DNA of 64,000 nt from Vigna angularis (lineage: Eukaryota > Streptophyta > Magnoliopsida > Fabales > Fabaceae): positions 21,320,806 to 21,384,805 of the forward strand of contig NC_068978.1 of NCBI RefSeq assembly GCF_016808095.1, read 5' to 3'. The position numbers and the translations under genes were made by a program. The notes under the pieces are model-generated. The model was given only the letters and a program-made list of their open reading frames with translations. It ran no database searches and was not told where the DNA came from. Shown here in pieces: positions 1 to 12,203 of the stretch; position 1 is the first letter of the stretch, and every line of letters begins with the position of its first letter.

Positions 1-1
1 A

Positions 2-1879
2 GACAAAGCTGATACTCTCAATGACCTTTTAAAAGATCACTATCCCACTGATGTTGACAGACATGCTGAGTTAGATGTTACTGACCAAGAAGAGGTGCAA
101 CAGTTCTCTGATGATGAAGACAACAGTGACGGTACAGGGAACAATCAAGAGAATCAAAGATACAGAAGATCTGACAGACCTAGAAAGACTCCTGAATACT
201 TGAAAGATTATGTTCATCAAGTCAATCAATCCTTATCTGTCAAGAATGGTTTTGAAACCCCATATCCGATTTCTGATCTGTTGTGTTGTGATAATTTTTC
301 AGACAGATATTTAAGGTACACCATGGCTGTCACTGGAAATAAAGAACCCAGATCTTACAGTGAGGCAAAAGGCATGAATGAATGGGTAGAGGCCATGCAG
401 AGAGAAATCAAAGCTCTGCAAGACAATGATACCTGGGCTTTGACTCAACTGCCTCCAGGGAAAACTGCTATTGGATGTAAATGGGTGTATAAAACAAAAT
501 ACAAAGCTGATGGTAGCATTGAGAGGTACAAAGCCTGTTTGGTGGCAAAAGGTTACACACAGCAGGAGGGCATAGACTATCTTGACACTTTTTCCCCTGT
601 GGCTAAACTTACCACGGTTAGGTTACTCATTGCTCTAGCTGTTTCAAACAATTGGTTCCTACACCAACTAGATGTTGACGATGCTTTCCTACACGGAGAT
701 CTTAATGAAGAGGTCTACATGGAACCACCCCCAGGTTTGAATATCTATAATAAAGGACAAGTTTGCAAGTTAACCAAATCTTTATATGGTTTGAAACAAG
801 CCAGTAGGCAATGGTTTGAAAAACTATCCTCTTTTCTAATAACTGCCAACTTTACTCAATCTAAGTCTGATCACTCATTGTTTATTAGAAAGACACCTAC
901 AAGTTTTACTGCTCTACTTGTATATGTGGATGATATTGTGTTAACAGGGAACTCTATGATGGAAATCAATTGCATAAAGGAGCTTCTACACAATATGTTT
1001 CGAATAAAGAATCTTGGAGAACTCAAATACTTCCTAGGATTGGAAGTGGCCAGATCTAAAAGGGGTATCCACCTATGTCAAAGGAAATATGCTTTGGATA
1101 TACTGGAGGAAACAGGAATGTTGGGATGTAAGCCTTCGTCTACTCCTTTCCTAAGCGACACAAGCTCATTATACAAATTGGACAGCTACCTGGATGATCC
1201 AGGTCCTTACAAAAGACTAATAGGGAAGTTGCTATATCTCACAAATACAAGACCCGACTTATGCTTTTCAGTTAATTTACTTAGTCAATTCGTGCAATCA
1301 CCTACTAACTATCATTATCGTGCCATTCAACATATTCTTAGGTATATCAAATCCAAGCCATCTGAGGGGTTATTTTTCGCTGCTGACTCTCCTATGCAAC
1401 TAAAGGCCTTTAGTGACTTTGACTGGGCGACATGTCCCAACACCAGAAGATCCACAACAGGGTTCTGTATCTTCCTTGGATCTTCTCTTATTTCCTAGAA
1501 GTCTAAGAAGCAGAGAACCGTTTCCAGATCCTCTACTGAAGCTGAGTATAGAGCTCTTGCAGCCACTGTATGTGAAATACAGTGGCTCTGTTATCTCCTA
1601 CAGGACCTTCAAATAGAAGAGTCAGGGATTCCAGTCTTGTATTGCGACAACAAGTCTGCAAGGCACATAGCTCATAACTAGAGCTTTCATGAACGGACCA
1701 AGCATATTGAGCTTGACTGTCATGTTGTCCGTGAGAAAGTTCAGGAACATCTTCTAAATCTCCTTCCCGTGCGATCCGACGAGCAGTTGGCCGACATCTT
1801 CACCAAATTCCCACATCGCGTCAGATTCAGGTATATTGTTCCCAAGCTTGGACTGATGACTATACACCGTCCAACTTGA
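2..1879 (+). pseudogene. copia pol fragment: reverse transcriptase and RNase H, two premature stops
   Basis: The reading frame is already open at base 2, so the true start lies upstream. It contains the Ty1/copia RT block beginning at the TW-x-L-V/T-x-LP motif (about 430-480), the catalytic YVDD motif at 923-934, and RNase H motifs including the F-S-D-x-D-W block (about 1414-1428) and E-A-E-Y-R (about 1540-1555). A TAG at 1496-1498 replaces the family tryptophan that follows the SLIS motif. A second TAG lies at 1679-1681. The frame otherwise continues through the HERTKHIE block and the LADIFTK motif to a natural-looking TGA at 1877-1879. The enzyme would copy the element's RNA into DNA in virus-like particles; with two stops this copy should be inactive. 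Confidence 0.93.
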
Positions 1880-1887
1880 GGGGAGAC

Positions 1888-2267
1888 TATTGGGAATCTG
1901 ATAGATTCCTTACTGTCAAAAGACAATATTTTACTGTATTTTACGGTTATAAGGTTTTTTTGGTTGGTTTTACAGAGCTCTATAATAGAGCTTCTCTCTT
2001 TATGTTTTGCGTAAGGAAATACATTTTCATATATGTTCAGACTCTTCATAATAAGAAAAGATAGTGTTTTTCTAACCTTTCTGGTTGTCCTCTTCATCTT
2101 TGCCTTCTTCGCCGTCGCCAACCGCGCCTCTACAGTCGCCGGACAGCCCTGACGTCGCTGCTTCTCCATTGCCTGGGAGAAGCTTCTTGTGGCTCTGTTC
2201 TCTCTCCTCTCATATCTGATTTTCTTTGCCCGCGTGCTTCTTTCACTCGTCACACCCTTATCCAATA
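1888..2267 (+). repeat. 3' LTR of the copia element
   Basis: It directly follows the purine tract, starts TATTGGGAATC and ends CCAATA at 2267. The alternative end at 2326 would give 439 bp. The CT-rich second half (about 2090-2250) opens a 174-codon frame on the minus strand that I regard as chance. Confidence 0.75.
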
Positions 2268-2450
2268 TCGGGCCATCATGGGTTGGGCCGCATGCTCGAG
2301 TGCACAGTGCTGGGCCATTTCCAATATTAAGTTCAAGAGTATAACACTAGTACAAAATGGACTAACAACGTCTAACACTCAACGTCGGATAACCAAACAA
2401 CCAACGTTAAAAATGACCAGTGGCAATATTGTAAATAAAATCACATAATT

Positions 2451-2750
2451 GACGTCGATTGGTTAGAGGAACAGACGTTAATTGCCTTTTTGAAGTCAGT
2501 TGGAGAAAGAACAGACGTCTTCTAGTTTTCAAATTCATAAAAAATTGAGCGCAAAGATATTCTAAGAGACTCGTTAGACGTTGGTTGGTTAGAGGAGCAT
2601 ACGTTAATTACCTTTTGAAGTCTGTTGGAGAAAGAACAAACGTCTTTTAGTTTTCAAATTCATAAAAATTGAGCGTTAAGATATTTTAAGAGACCCGTTA
2701 GACATTGGTTGGTAGGAGGAACATACGTTAATTTGAGCGTGAAAATATTT
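2451..2750. repeat. tandem repeat of about 125 bp inside the CACTA element
   Basis: Two near-complete units begin at 2451 and 2577, and a shortened third begins at 2701. Each starts GACGT or GACAT followed by a TTGGTTGG-like word and contains a GAGAAAGAACA block and a TTTTCAAATTCATAAAAA block. Differences are mainly single bases. Confidence 0.85.
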
Positions 2751-2831
2751 TAAAAGCGAGAGAAAGAACACTTGCTTCACTATTTTTGTGTGCACTTTCT
2801 TCATTGCGGGTCGAAGGTCGCTAGGGAAGCT

Positions 2832-3109
2832 TTCGGCGACCACCAAAGGTAATGTTTCTTCAACTTAACACAAATGTCCGTTATTTGATGACTTAATATG
2901 TATGATTTCCTTTCAATTTAACCGATTAGTTTCATGCATAAACACTATTTGGAGCACCGTTGAGTTCTCTTCGACGACCACCAAAGGTAATGTTTCTTCC
3001 ACTTAACAAAAAAAACCGTTGATTGATGACTTTATGTATGATTTCTTTTTTCATTTTAACCGATTAGTTTCGTGCATAGACACCATTTGGAGCACCGTTG
3101 AGTTCTCTT
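2832..3109. repeat. 139-bp direct duplication inside the CACTA element
   Basis: Two copies start at 2832 and 2971. Both carry the GACCACCAAAGGTAATG-like word and the later ACCGATTAGTTTC and GGAGCACCGTTGAG blocks. This second internal amplification has a different unit from the one at 2451-2750. Confidence 0.85.
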
Positions 3110-3565
3110 TTTTCCCTCTTTGGCGGTGGTTGTCTTCTCCTCACCCTCACAACGACACTTGTCTACTGCATCACCTTCACCGTCAGTTTCATTTTTGAGT
3201 TTTTGTGTATTGATTGTTGCATTTTCATTAGTTATTGCACTTTTTATTGGTTGTTACTACTTCTAAAATTCTGAAAAATTTGGTGGTGTATTCTTGTGTT
3301 GTATATTGCTTTTTCATGGTTTTAGTGGAAGAAAATATTGACGATCTTTTTTTGAAAAAACCCATAAATTAATGTCGAACATAAAACAATATCCGACGTC
3401 AATTTATTTTATGTCTAACATCGGATTGTTCTATGTCTGACGTCAATTAACGTCAAATTTTTTAAATCTAACGTCAATTTAACGTCTCCCAATATGATGT
3501 TAGTCTCAAATTTGACGTGATAAGCCGAAAATCACCGACGTTATATGGTGTTTTTGTAAGTGTAA

Positions 3566-4680
3566 GATTACCAATAAATTAAGTTCTATTTCTAGATACA
3601 AGCATCCAATAGGAGTCAATTTCAAGTACAGATTCTAAAGATACTTCCCAACACCTCAAGAATCACAAATTAAGCATGTTAACAATCCACATCAAGAATT
3701 AAGAATGGAAATTGAATACTAATATGAATTGGAAAACATATATCATTAATAGCATAAAATTACACAAGAGATTCATGTTTTACAACTAATCTCAACAAAT
3801 AAGAATAGTCCCCAATGGTGGAGAACTTAGGGTTCTACAAATTGAAGAAATAGGAAAGTAATGGAAACCAAAGAGAAGATGCAAGCCCTCTCGCAAAGTT
3901 CTTGCAGGTCCTCCATGCTCTAATTGTGCCTCCCCTTCGCCTCGACACCTCCAATCTATAACCCATCTTTCTCTTCAACCTCAAAAGGGGGAAAACCACC
4001 ATGGATGAAGGAGGAAACCCAAGGAGGGTAGGGAGAGCTTCCCAACACTCCGAACAAACTCCAAGAGCCTCTCCTAAGCACCCTAGATGATTCTATTCGT
4101 GTAAGAATGAGGAATGAATGAAAACCCTCACGAAAACATGATTAAATACCCATTTTTGCATATCAGGGCTAACTGACTCGCCCATTAACTTTATTCACGC
4201 CCAACGAAGCCCAAAAATGAGGCTCCCTAACTTGTAATTCGTTAGGCGAGCCAAATTATTTCCAGTGGCTTCAATACTACAACTTTAAGTTGTCATTTAC
4301 ACTCAGCATGTAGCCAACTCGCCAAGTGAAGTCAGCCTAGCACCCAATGGTTATTTTCTAGTCCTTTGGGTGTGGTCCATGGCAGTATAACTCTATAGGT
4401 GAGTATTTTCTTTATGTTTGCAACACTGGGTACGATTACAATGCCCCTAAAATGGGTATTTCTCTAAAAATAATTTTTTCTTGTTCAATTATACTTCCTT
4501 GAGTTTCAACTTATTTTCCTCCACCATACAAGCTTCCTATTCACTTATTTTACAATTATAAACAAGGAGATTAGAGGTAAAACAAATATAACATAACTAA
4601 AATACAAAAGAATGCAAAATACACTAAGCTTGAGGATAAAATAAGATTAAAGCTAGGAAAGAGTTGATTTATTCATGACA
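3566..4680. other. degraded repeat DNA, probably an old LTR retrotransposon remnant
   Basis: No usable ORF. The words ACTCGCC and TCGCCAAG recur around 4165-4340, a style I associate with legume LTRs, and the stretch at 4440-4680 resembles retroelement untranslated DNA. I found no termini or target duplication, so the family is unknown. Confidence 0.35.
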
Positions 4681-4689
4681 AAAGACACA

Positions 4690-5250
4690 CAAAAATTTGT
4701 AAAAATGGATTTTATCATTTACACATGTGTGTCCACGTTAACATGTGGACACCAATGTGACAATGTCATTGTTTGTCACATCAACAAATCTTTAATGTTT
4801 TTGGTCATTAGGACTACATTCATTCATTGATAGAATTTAGGAATAAAAATGATTTATAGTTTGTGACACGGGTGAAATCCAATTTCGCATGAAAGTTAAA
4901 AAACTAAAAAATATATTTAATCTTTCAAAAAAGTATAAACGCTTCACACAAAGAAATGAGGACGAGAATCCTATATTTGATATGTAAAATTAATTTTTGT
5001 CAAACATCATATTCGTCGTATAAAAGTGACGTTAAAGATTTACTGATGTGGCAAACAACATTGTCATGTGTGTGTCAGGAGTTGACGTGGACACACATGT
5101 GGCAACATCGTTTGTCACACAAGAAAATTCTTAATGTCATTTGGAGATAACGGCTACATCGAATCATTTTTAAAGTGGACCAAATTGTGTCAATGTTTGG
5201 AATAAACATAAAATCTAATTTCATGTGATAGTTCAAGGACTAAAAACATC
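4690..5250. repeat. two diverged copies of a dispersed repeat
   Basis: Copies at about 4690-4925 and 5035-5250 share the order: TGTGGACAC word, TTTGTCACA, AAT...TTAATGT, GGNCTACAT, ATTTCATGTGA or TTTCGCATGAAAG, and CTAAAAA. A third, 5'-truncated copy is at 9199-9345. They are probably old non-autonomous elements of unknown class. Confidence 0.6.
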
Positions 5251-6205
5251 CTCTATAAGAAACATCATTAAATGGGTGGCATCCTTCGATTCCTGATTGA
5301 TACCATACGACATGTTACAACCACCGTGAATGTTGTTGTTGTGAGAAGAGGATATAAGTACTTCACCTACATAAAGCTTAGTTTAAAACTTTTAACAAAT
5401 GGTTTTGAAGGCAACTTGTTGACATATTGAAGAGTCTTCTCTCGAGGTTTAAGACCATAGGTATTATCCACATTAAACTTGAGCATGCCAAACATAATCA
5501 AGTCACACACATCTAAAGCTTTAGGTCTTTATGAATAAAGGATACATACATATAGCGTGTTGGTTGACTTGAAGGCTCCTTGCTCAAACAATATGATTCA
5601 AGATTTTTTTGTTGAATAACTTCTTTACCCTTGTCAAGATTGAAGGGTACTTACGATTGTGGTCGATCTACAACGAGCACATAAGAGGTTTAAGAAGACA
5701 TGCAGTGTTGCACTAAGCCAAAAGCAAAACATTTGCTTTTTAGACAATGTTGGGCTTTCTATAGGACTTGTTATCTTTTGAGTCCTTTTTAACATCCTTG
5801 TCTATAGGGTGAAATGTCCTTATAGTCTTCCCATTGTTCATGATCTTTGTAGGGATGGATGGTGTTTTTGTCAAAACCTTAGGTTGTAAGGTGAGGTAAT
5901 TTTTCTTTCTTACTAGTGCTTGTGTAGTGATAATGGGTTGTGTAACGGTGGTTGTTGTATGTTGTTTTATTCATTTTTTCCAATGTATATGCGATTATGT
6001 ATGTGAGGTGTGGTTGTATGAATATTGTGTTGTATGTGTGAACTTTGGTTAAGATTCGTGAATATACTCTTTGGCTCTTTATGAGTGTTGTTTAGGATTC
6101 GTTCAGAGTGTGCTCCTCGAGTGAGTGGTCTTGAGAGGATCTCTCTCTTGGTGGGCAGCTCGATGGAGTGAGGGTTGTTTAAGTGTCAAAGTTAAAGGAC
6201 GAATG
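5251..6205. other. possible internal remnant upstream of a Gypsy-type LTR
   Basis: No intact ORF. On the minus strand about 5700-5950 a short frame can be followed before it breaks, but I do not recognise the protein. Its position directly before the LTR at 6206 suggests retroelement internal DNA; unrelated DNA is equally possible. Confidence 0.3.
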
Positions 6206-7015
6206 TGTAAGACCCAAAAAAAATTAGATATCTAGAAATGTGGTAGTCATGGGAGTCGTTATTTAAAATAAGAAAATATAATTATTATATAAGTGAAGGG
6301 TAGCATAGTTGGGTAGAGCTCCTTATTATATGGATTGGTGGTTATGTGTTTGATTCTTGTCGTGTGCATAATATTTGTTTATTTCTTTTATTATTTCTTT
6401 TTTGTGATAATGTGATATTTATAATAATTGTTGTGCATTGTCGATTAAAGTATGGATAGGTTGTTGTGTTTGTTTAACTATAATTTTAAGTATTTTTCTT
6501 AGGTCTTATCATAGAAAAACATAAGAATAAGATACCTTTGTTGTTAGAAATTTTAATAATTAGGAAAAACATACAAATGTGGTTAACTATTTGAAATAGA
6601 AGATAAAATAGTTTGTTATTTTTATTTAAAGGGCTTATTTTATTTTAAAAGATTTTTTGAAAAGAAATAAGATTTGGTGAAAAATTATTCAATTAGAAAA
6701 ACCATCATTAGTTAGATATTTTAAAAGATATTCTTGGATATTGATATATACTAGACACATGTACAAATTAAAATATATCTTGAGATATTGTTACACATTA
6801 AAAGATATCTTGAGATATTATTAGATATTATTTTTAGGTAATAATAATAAAATAGAATGTATTATTTAGGGACTTATAATAATCAATTAGAACAAAGATA
6901 TTAAGATATAATATATTATTTAGGGACTTATAAGAATTAATTAAGTTAAAGATAATTTTATTTTATAAATATGTAGAAAAACAATCCCAATTAGGTTAGG
7001 TATGCCTCGTGATTA

Positions 7016-7085
<70 letters not shown>

Positions 7086-9198
7086 TTAATCCTATATTAT
7101 CTTTTATCTTTAATTAGTTTATTATTACTCCTTATTAGTATTTTGGGCTTAACCCATATTTCTTCTATTATAAATAAAATATCCTATGTATACTCAACAT
7201 AAGGAAAATTAATCTCATACATAGTTGTTACTATATTAGACACCTCCTATTTATATAGAAACTCTGATCATTAGGAAATAAAAAGAGATAGAAACTTTAA
7301 GGGTGAGAGTGAGAGTTTGATCGAGTGAAGGTTTGTGTGAGGTTAGGAGTGTTGTTGAAGGGTATTGTTTATTCTAAGAAAAAGTCTTAGAAAGAAACCC
7401 AGGTAAGGGAAACTTACATTCTTGATTTTGTTATCTTGTTTTCCTTTCTTGCCATGTTGTTGGGTATGTTGTGCTATTTTGTATGATGTGATGTTGTTTG
7501 GATTTGTTGTCAGGTTGTTGTTGTATGATCTCATGCTATGTGTATGCTTGATCGAACTATTTGTTATGATTGTCGAGCGGTGTGTGTGTGTTTGGTTGAG
7601 CTGTCTATGATGATTGCTGAGTGGTAGATGTTGTTGGTCATATTGTTCTGTTTCGTTGTTTAATTATGTGGTTGGTTGTGTGATGTTTGAACATAATTGA
7701 ATTGTGTGTCGTTGGTTTATTTTGTGTGAGGTTAAAACAAGTTGTTGTGGGGGTCCACTTTGGAAAGGATAGGTGATGTTATCATGTATAAGGTGTATGT
7801 GGTAAAATAAGGGTGTGGTAAGTACTATGTTGACTCATTTATGTATATGGTTGATTTTGTACCCTTTTGATAATTTTGTTGGTGGTTGTTGTTATTGAGA
7901 ATGCCTTTTGTGTATACTTATTTAATCCGGGTAAGCACCTTTCCTTTGGTGAAAGGGCAGAAAGGTTGATCTCTTTGTTTTAAAGAGGCGGTGGAAGAGA
8001 TGAGTCTCTTTGTCCATGAGGAGTGGTAGAAGGGACTAGAGATTCGAGTGCTACCCTTTCCTCTTTCGAGGGAATAGAAAGGGATGAATGTCTCGCCCGT
8101 AGGATTCTGACTCATGATGAGTTTATGGCTGAGGTGAACAGCTTGGAGTAGAGGAGACAAGCCCGAAGTTGTAGTGGAAGACCACTCAAATCGACTTGTT
8201 TTGGTAAATAATAATGTGAGGTGATGTATGGAAGTTGAAATATGTTTATAGTGGTGGTTGATATATGCATGGGTTGCCTTTGCTTGACAGGTGATGCAAA
8301 GCTAATAAAATTGATCCTTATTCTAGTTAAGGGAATGTATGAGGGTTGTTGTATTGATTGTTATAGTCTTTTTGTGCATCGATAATTGTTTGATGTGATA
8401 AAATTGTGATAAAGAGTTAACATTTGTGATATAAATGTTATCTTAGTGATTGATGTTTATTTTGTCAACTCACCCTTCCATGTTGTGGTTGTGATTTCCA
8501 ATTGTGATGATCATTTTTATACGAGAACAGATGATGTTACAGATGAAGTTGGTGCTATGTAGAGTAAGGATACGTGTAGAAAAGTAGTATGAGAATGTTT
8601 GAAATGTATTTAAGAAAGTAAAATAGTTTGTGTTAGATTTGTTTTTAAACATTATAGGCTATAATTGAATTAATTGTTATTTCCACATGATTTTAATTAT
8701 TTTCACGATAATGAAATAATTTTTTTTAATTTTCACTATTTCGTGATGGTATCATAAGTCAATTTTTCTTAACTTAATTACTTGCATATGACATCCTAAA
8801 ATGAGCTGTTATAAAATGTCTATGAGTAGAGAGAACTCTATGAACTATGTTTGAGTGTGCTTGTTTGTGGATGAACTTTAGAAATATATTCCATTGCTTA
8901 TGTTTTAAGTATTGAATGAGTTAATTTTCAAAGCTGAGGTTTTTGCTTGATGATCTTATAGCTTACCTTCTAGATCATCGTATAAGCACTAAAAAGGATG
9001 GACAAGACTAGAGAAAGTTGTCAATATTGAGAAATGTTTAGGATGATCTTTTAGCCTTATGTTTTTTTTTTTCAATAAAGTTTATGGTTGTAAAACAATT
9101 ATTTGCATTGAAATACCAATAAAACAAGAATAAAGTTTATTTTAATTATGTTATTCATGTCAGTATAGATATTAGGAAGTGAAAAATTGGATGTTACA
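6206..9198 (+). repeat. Gypsy-type LTR A (about 3 kb)
   Basis: It starts TGTAAGACCC and ends GGATGTTACA, the TG...CA layout shared with the other Gypsy LTRs here (25527-34395, 34405-36946, 46374-47373). Inside are the GGTAAGGGAAACTTACA block (7400-7416), a GAACAGATGATGTTACAGATG block (about 8525) and a cluster of hairpins (7938-8083). No matching 5-bp flanks were found (GAATG left, CCACA right). It is therefore either a 3' LTR with decayed internal DNA to its left or a rearranged copy. Confidence 0.65.
7025..7082. repeat. (TA)n microsatellite, about 29 units
   Basis: An uninterrupted TA run within LTR A. It creates an artificial IYIY-type frame that is not coding. Confidence 0.98.
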
Positions 9199-9345
9199 CC
9201 ACATCAACAAAATTTTTAACCTCATTTGATCATACGAGGACTACATCCTTCACTAATAAATTTTGGGATAAAAATTATTGAAAATTTAGGACACGAATTA
9301 TAATTTCGCATGAAAGATAAAAAAATATTTAATCTTTTAAAATTA
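9199..9345. repeat. 5'-truncated third copy of the 4690-5250 repeat
   Basis: It begins exactly where LTR A ends and matches the middle and end of the copy at 4690-4925 (CACATCAACAAA, GGACTACAT, TTTCGCATGAAAG). LTR A may have inserted into, or recombined within, a cluster of these repeats. Confidence 0.55.
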
Positions 9346-10440
<1,095 letters not shown>

Positions 10441-10726
10441 TTATAAAGCCAGTGCACTGTTATCCCCGTCAAAATCTGCTCACTCTTGCTCCATTTTGGT
10501 ACAATCATGACGATTGTGCTTTGGTTTGTTGCTTCCTTATGGTGAACAAATTTCGCATTGCTTTCGGTGGTAACGTATTCTGCTACCCTTCTTCCGCTAG
10601 TATAAATTGTGTTTTAAGTGTTGTCTCCACACCTTCGTCTCATCTTTTTCTATCTGATCTCCTCCACGCTGGTCTTTCTTCCATCCAGTGTTGCCTTCGA
10701 CACATTAGTCCGGACTTTTACAGGTT
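10441..10726 (+). other. exon-like island of unknown origin
   Basis: A sharp rise in GC content within AT-rich DNA, an open frame on the plus strand from about 10452, and a TACAG|GTTAGT sequence at about 10720-10728 that could be a 5' splice site, followed by a T-rich stretch. I do not recognise the peptide and see no second exon. It could be a first exon or a captured gene fragment, but chance is not excluded. Confidence 0.25.
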
Positions 10727-11334
10727 AGTGTTTTTTTTTTTTAAGTTTGGTATAATGTTAAAACTTTTATATTTAATATTTAATTTTAATATTAATTCGA
10801 ATATGTGTTTTTTTAATATATTTTACTATATTATTTTATTTTTTGATGGTTATATATTAACATGTTGGTATTGAATTTGGAGGTGTTTCACCGTCAATAA
10901 TTTAAAAGTTGTTTTTTAAAAGTTTTATGTTGTTATATACTGCATCAGGAGAACTTTAGTTTCCATTTAAGAATCAATATAACACTGCTCTAATTTTAAT
11001 TATTCATTAAATTAAAAAATAATAAGGTAGCCGTGATAATATTAAACTTGAATTGTTCATTTGAACAGTTTGAAAAGATTAAATACTTTCTTGTAGTTCA
11101 TAAACTAAGTTTTTTTGTTTACATAATAATGGATAGAAGTTTGATAAATACAAGTTGAATCGTGTATGAAAATGGTGACAGAATGTTTACAATTTACTCA
11201 TGGAACATAATCAAGAGTGCAACCTAAAGACATGCAATAACATAAAAGCCACTCAACTTGCAATGCAAAATCATAGTTAAAAACTAAGGATTAACAACAT
11301 CTTAGTTAATAAAACAAATCACTTTAGGTACACG
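10727..11334. other. AT-rich DNA without a gene
   Basis: No ORF, repeat ends or RNA gene that I can support. Confidence 0.6.
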
Positions 11335-11339
11335 AATAA

Positions 11340-11960
11340 ATAAACAACTTTTTTTATTTTATATTTGGTAGACCAATAACAAGATTCCTAGAATAAGTTT
11401 ATTTAATTGTGCCATATGAATATGAGTCTGCCTCTTATGTCACAATTAAGCATCATTATCTTTAGACAACAAGCGTATAAATATTGTTACACCTTTTTTC
11501 AATTAGTAGAAGTTCATTTATTGAACCATTGTAGATAAAACAGTGGTTAGACTCAAAATAATTTTTTAGCCTTTTATCACAGAATTGACTTATACTAAGA
11601 AGATTATGTTTTAGGTCTTCAATAATCAAAACATTTTCAATTACATATGAGGATGGTGTTTGAATTTTACCGATTACAATAATTTTACCCTTATTGTTGT
11701 CTCCATATGTAACATGTCCGCTTGTCTTGTGAAACAAACTGATGAATCTTATTGGATCACCTGTATGTGTCTAGAGCACCCACTGTCCAGATACCAACTT
11801 GATTTCTTTTCTCCTTATTTTGCAAATGTTTCAATAGTGTTTGATTTTACCATCATGGTTAGGTCGGTTCGCTGTAGATGTTGATCCTTTCACAACTTCC
11901 GAACATCCTTGGGATTTATATCAGTTTTACTTGTATTCAGAAATCCGGTGAACTTTTTTG
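11340..11960 (-). pseudogene. copia aspartic protease and GAG-pre-integrase fragment
   Basis: Moving down the minus strand: a gag-protease linker (about 11960-11830), the retroviral-type protease active-site triplet D-S-G at 11787-11779 in the context WYLDSGCSRH, a small frameshift just after it, then the conserved VTYGDN block and the ENVLIIEDLKHNLLSISQ-like region (11720-11570). It ends in a GAG-pre-integrase motif (11450-11340) where two expected tryptophans are stop codons. The protease would cut the polyprotein and the GAG-pre-integrase zone leads into integrase. Frameshift and stops make this copy inactive. Confidence 0.85.
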
Positions 11961-12132
11961 CCAACAAGTTTGATTCTTTTCCTTCAGATTTCAGAGTGTT
12001 AGTGCTACTTTCTCTTTGTTGAATAGATTTCCGAGATGTTCCTGTCTTAAAGAACTCATAAGAACTGAAATGATAGAACTACACATATCTTTACAGGTAG
12101 CATTCGAGAAACAGAGGCCATTAGGATCAAAA

Positions 12133-12163
12133 TAACCGATTACACAGAAAATCTAATCGATTA
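12133..12163. promoter_or_regulatory. paired palindrome unit in the leader
   Basis: TAACCGATTA and TAATCGATTA start 21 bp apart, about 27 bp downstream of the PBS in element orientation. The equivalent place in the 27062-34303 element carries the same kind of unit (32833-32863). Confidence 0.7.
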
Positions 12164-12189
12164 GTTTTCGAGTAACATTCGAAAAACCA

Positions 12190-12201
12190 GCTCTGGTGCC
12201 A
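12190..12201 (-). other. primer binding site, initiator tRNA-Met type variant
   Basis: The minus strand reads TGGCACCAGAGC, two bases from the standard TGGTATCAGAGC, directly inside the LTR end. The same variant is at 32890-32901. Confidence 0.85.
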
Positions 12202-12203
12202 AT

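Larger units (their letters stand above)
1..2267 (+). mobile_element. Ty1/copia LTR retrotransposon, 3' part (5' part beyond window)
   Basis: The window opens inside a copia polyprotein. Reading 5' to 3': end of the integrase-RT linker, reverse transcriptase, RNase H, a purine-rich tract (1878-1886) and a 3' LTR beginning TATTGG at 1888. The LTR ends either at CCAATA 2262-2267 or at a second CCAATA at 2321-2326; both mirror the TATTGG start. The short LTR (380-439 bp) and the RT/RNase H wording resemble the Ale/Retrofit lineage, which is an inference. The target duplication cannot be checked because the 5' end is outside the window. Confidence 0.9.
2345..3562. mobile_element. non-autonomous CACTA (CMC/EnSpm) DNA transposon
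   Basis: The 5' end is CACTAGTACAAAA (2345) and the 3' end, read in reverse, is CACTTACAAAAA (ending 3562). A 3-bp target duplication TAA flanks it at 2342-2344 and 3563-3565, the size expected for CACTA elements. Both subterminal zones are packed with ACGT-centred words (AACGTC, GACGTT, GACGTC), the usual layout of transposase binding sites. No transposase ORF is present, so mobilisation would need an enzyme from elsewhere. It lies about 20-80 bp downstream of the copia LTR. Confidence 0.9.

Noticed and set aside
1741..2265. 174-codon minus-strand frame rich in K and R
   Set aside because: It runs antisense through the copia RNase H end and 3' LTR, the composition follows the CT-rich LTR, and no domain is visible.
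7002..7202. frame with a long IYIY repeat
   Set aside because: It is translation of the (TA)n microsatellite.
6206..9198. LTR A as a solo LTR
   Set aside because: The flanks GAATG and CCACA do not match, so the solo interpretation is not supported, although LTR identity is.
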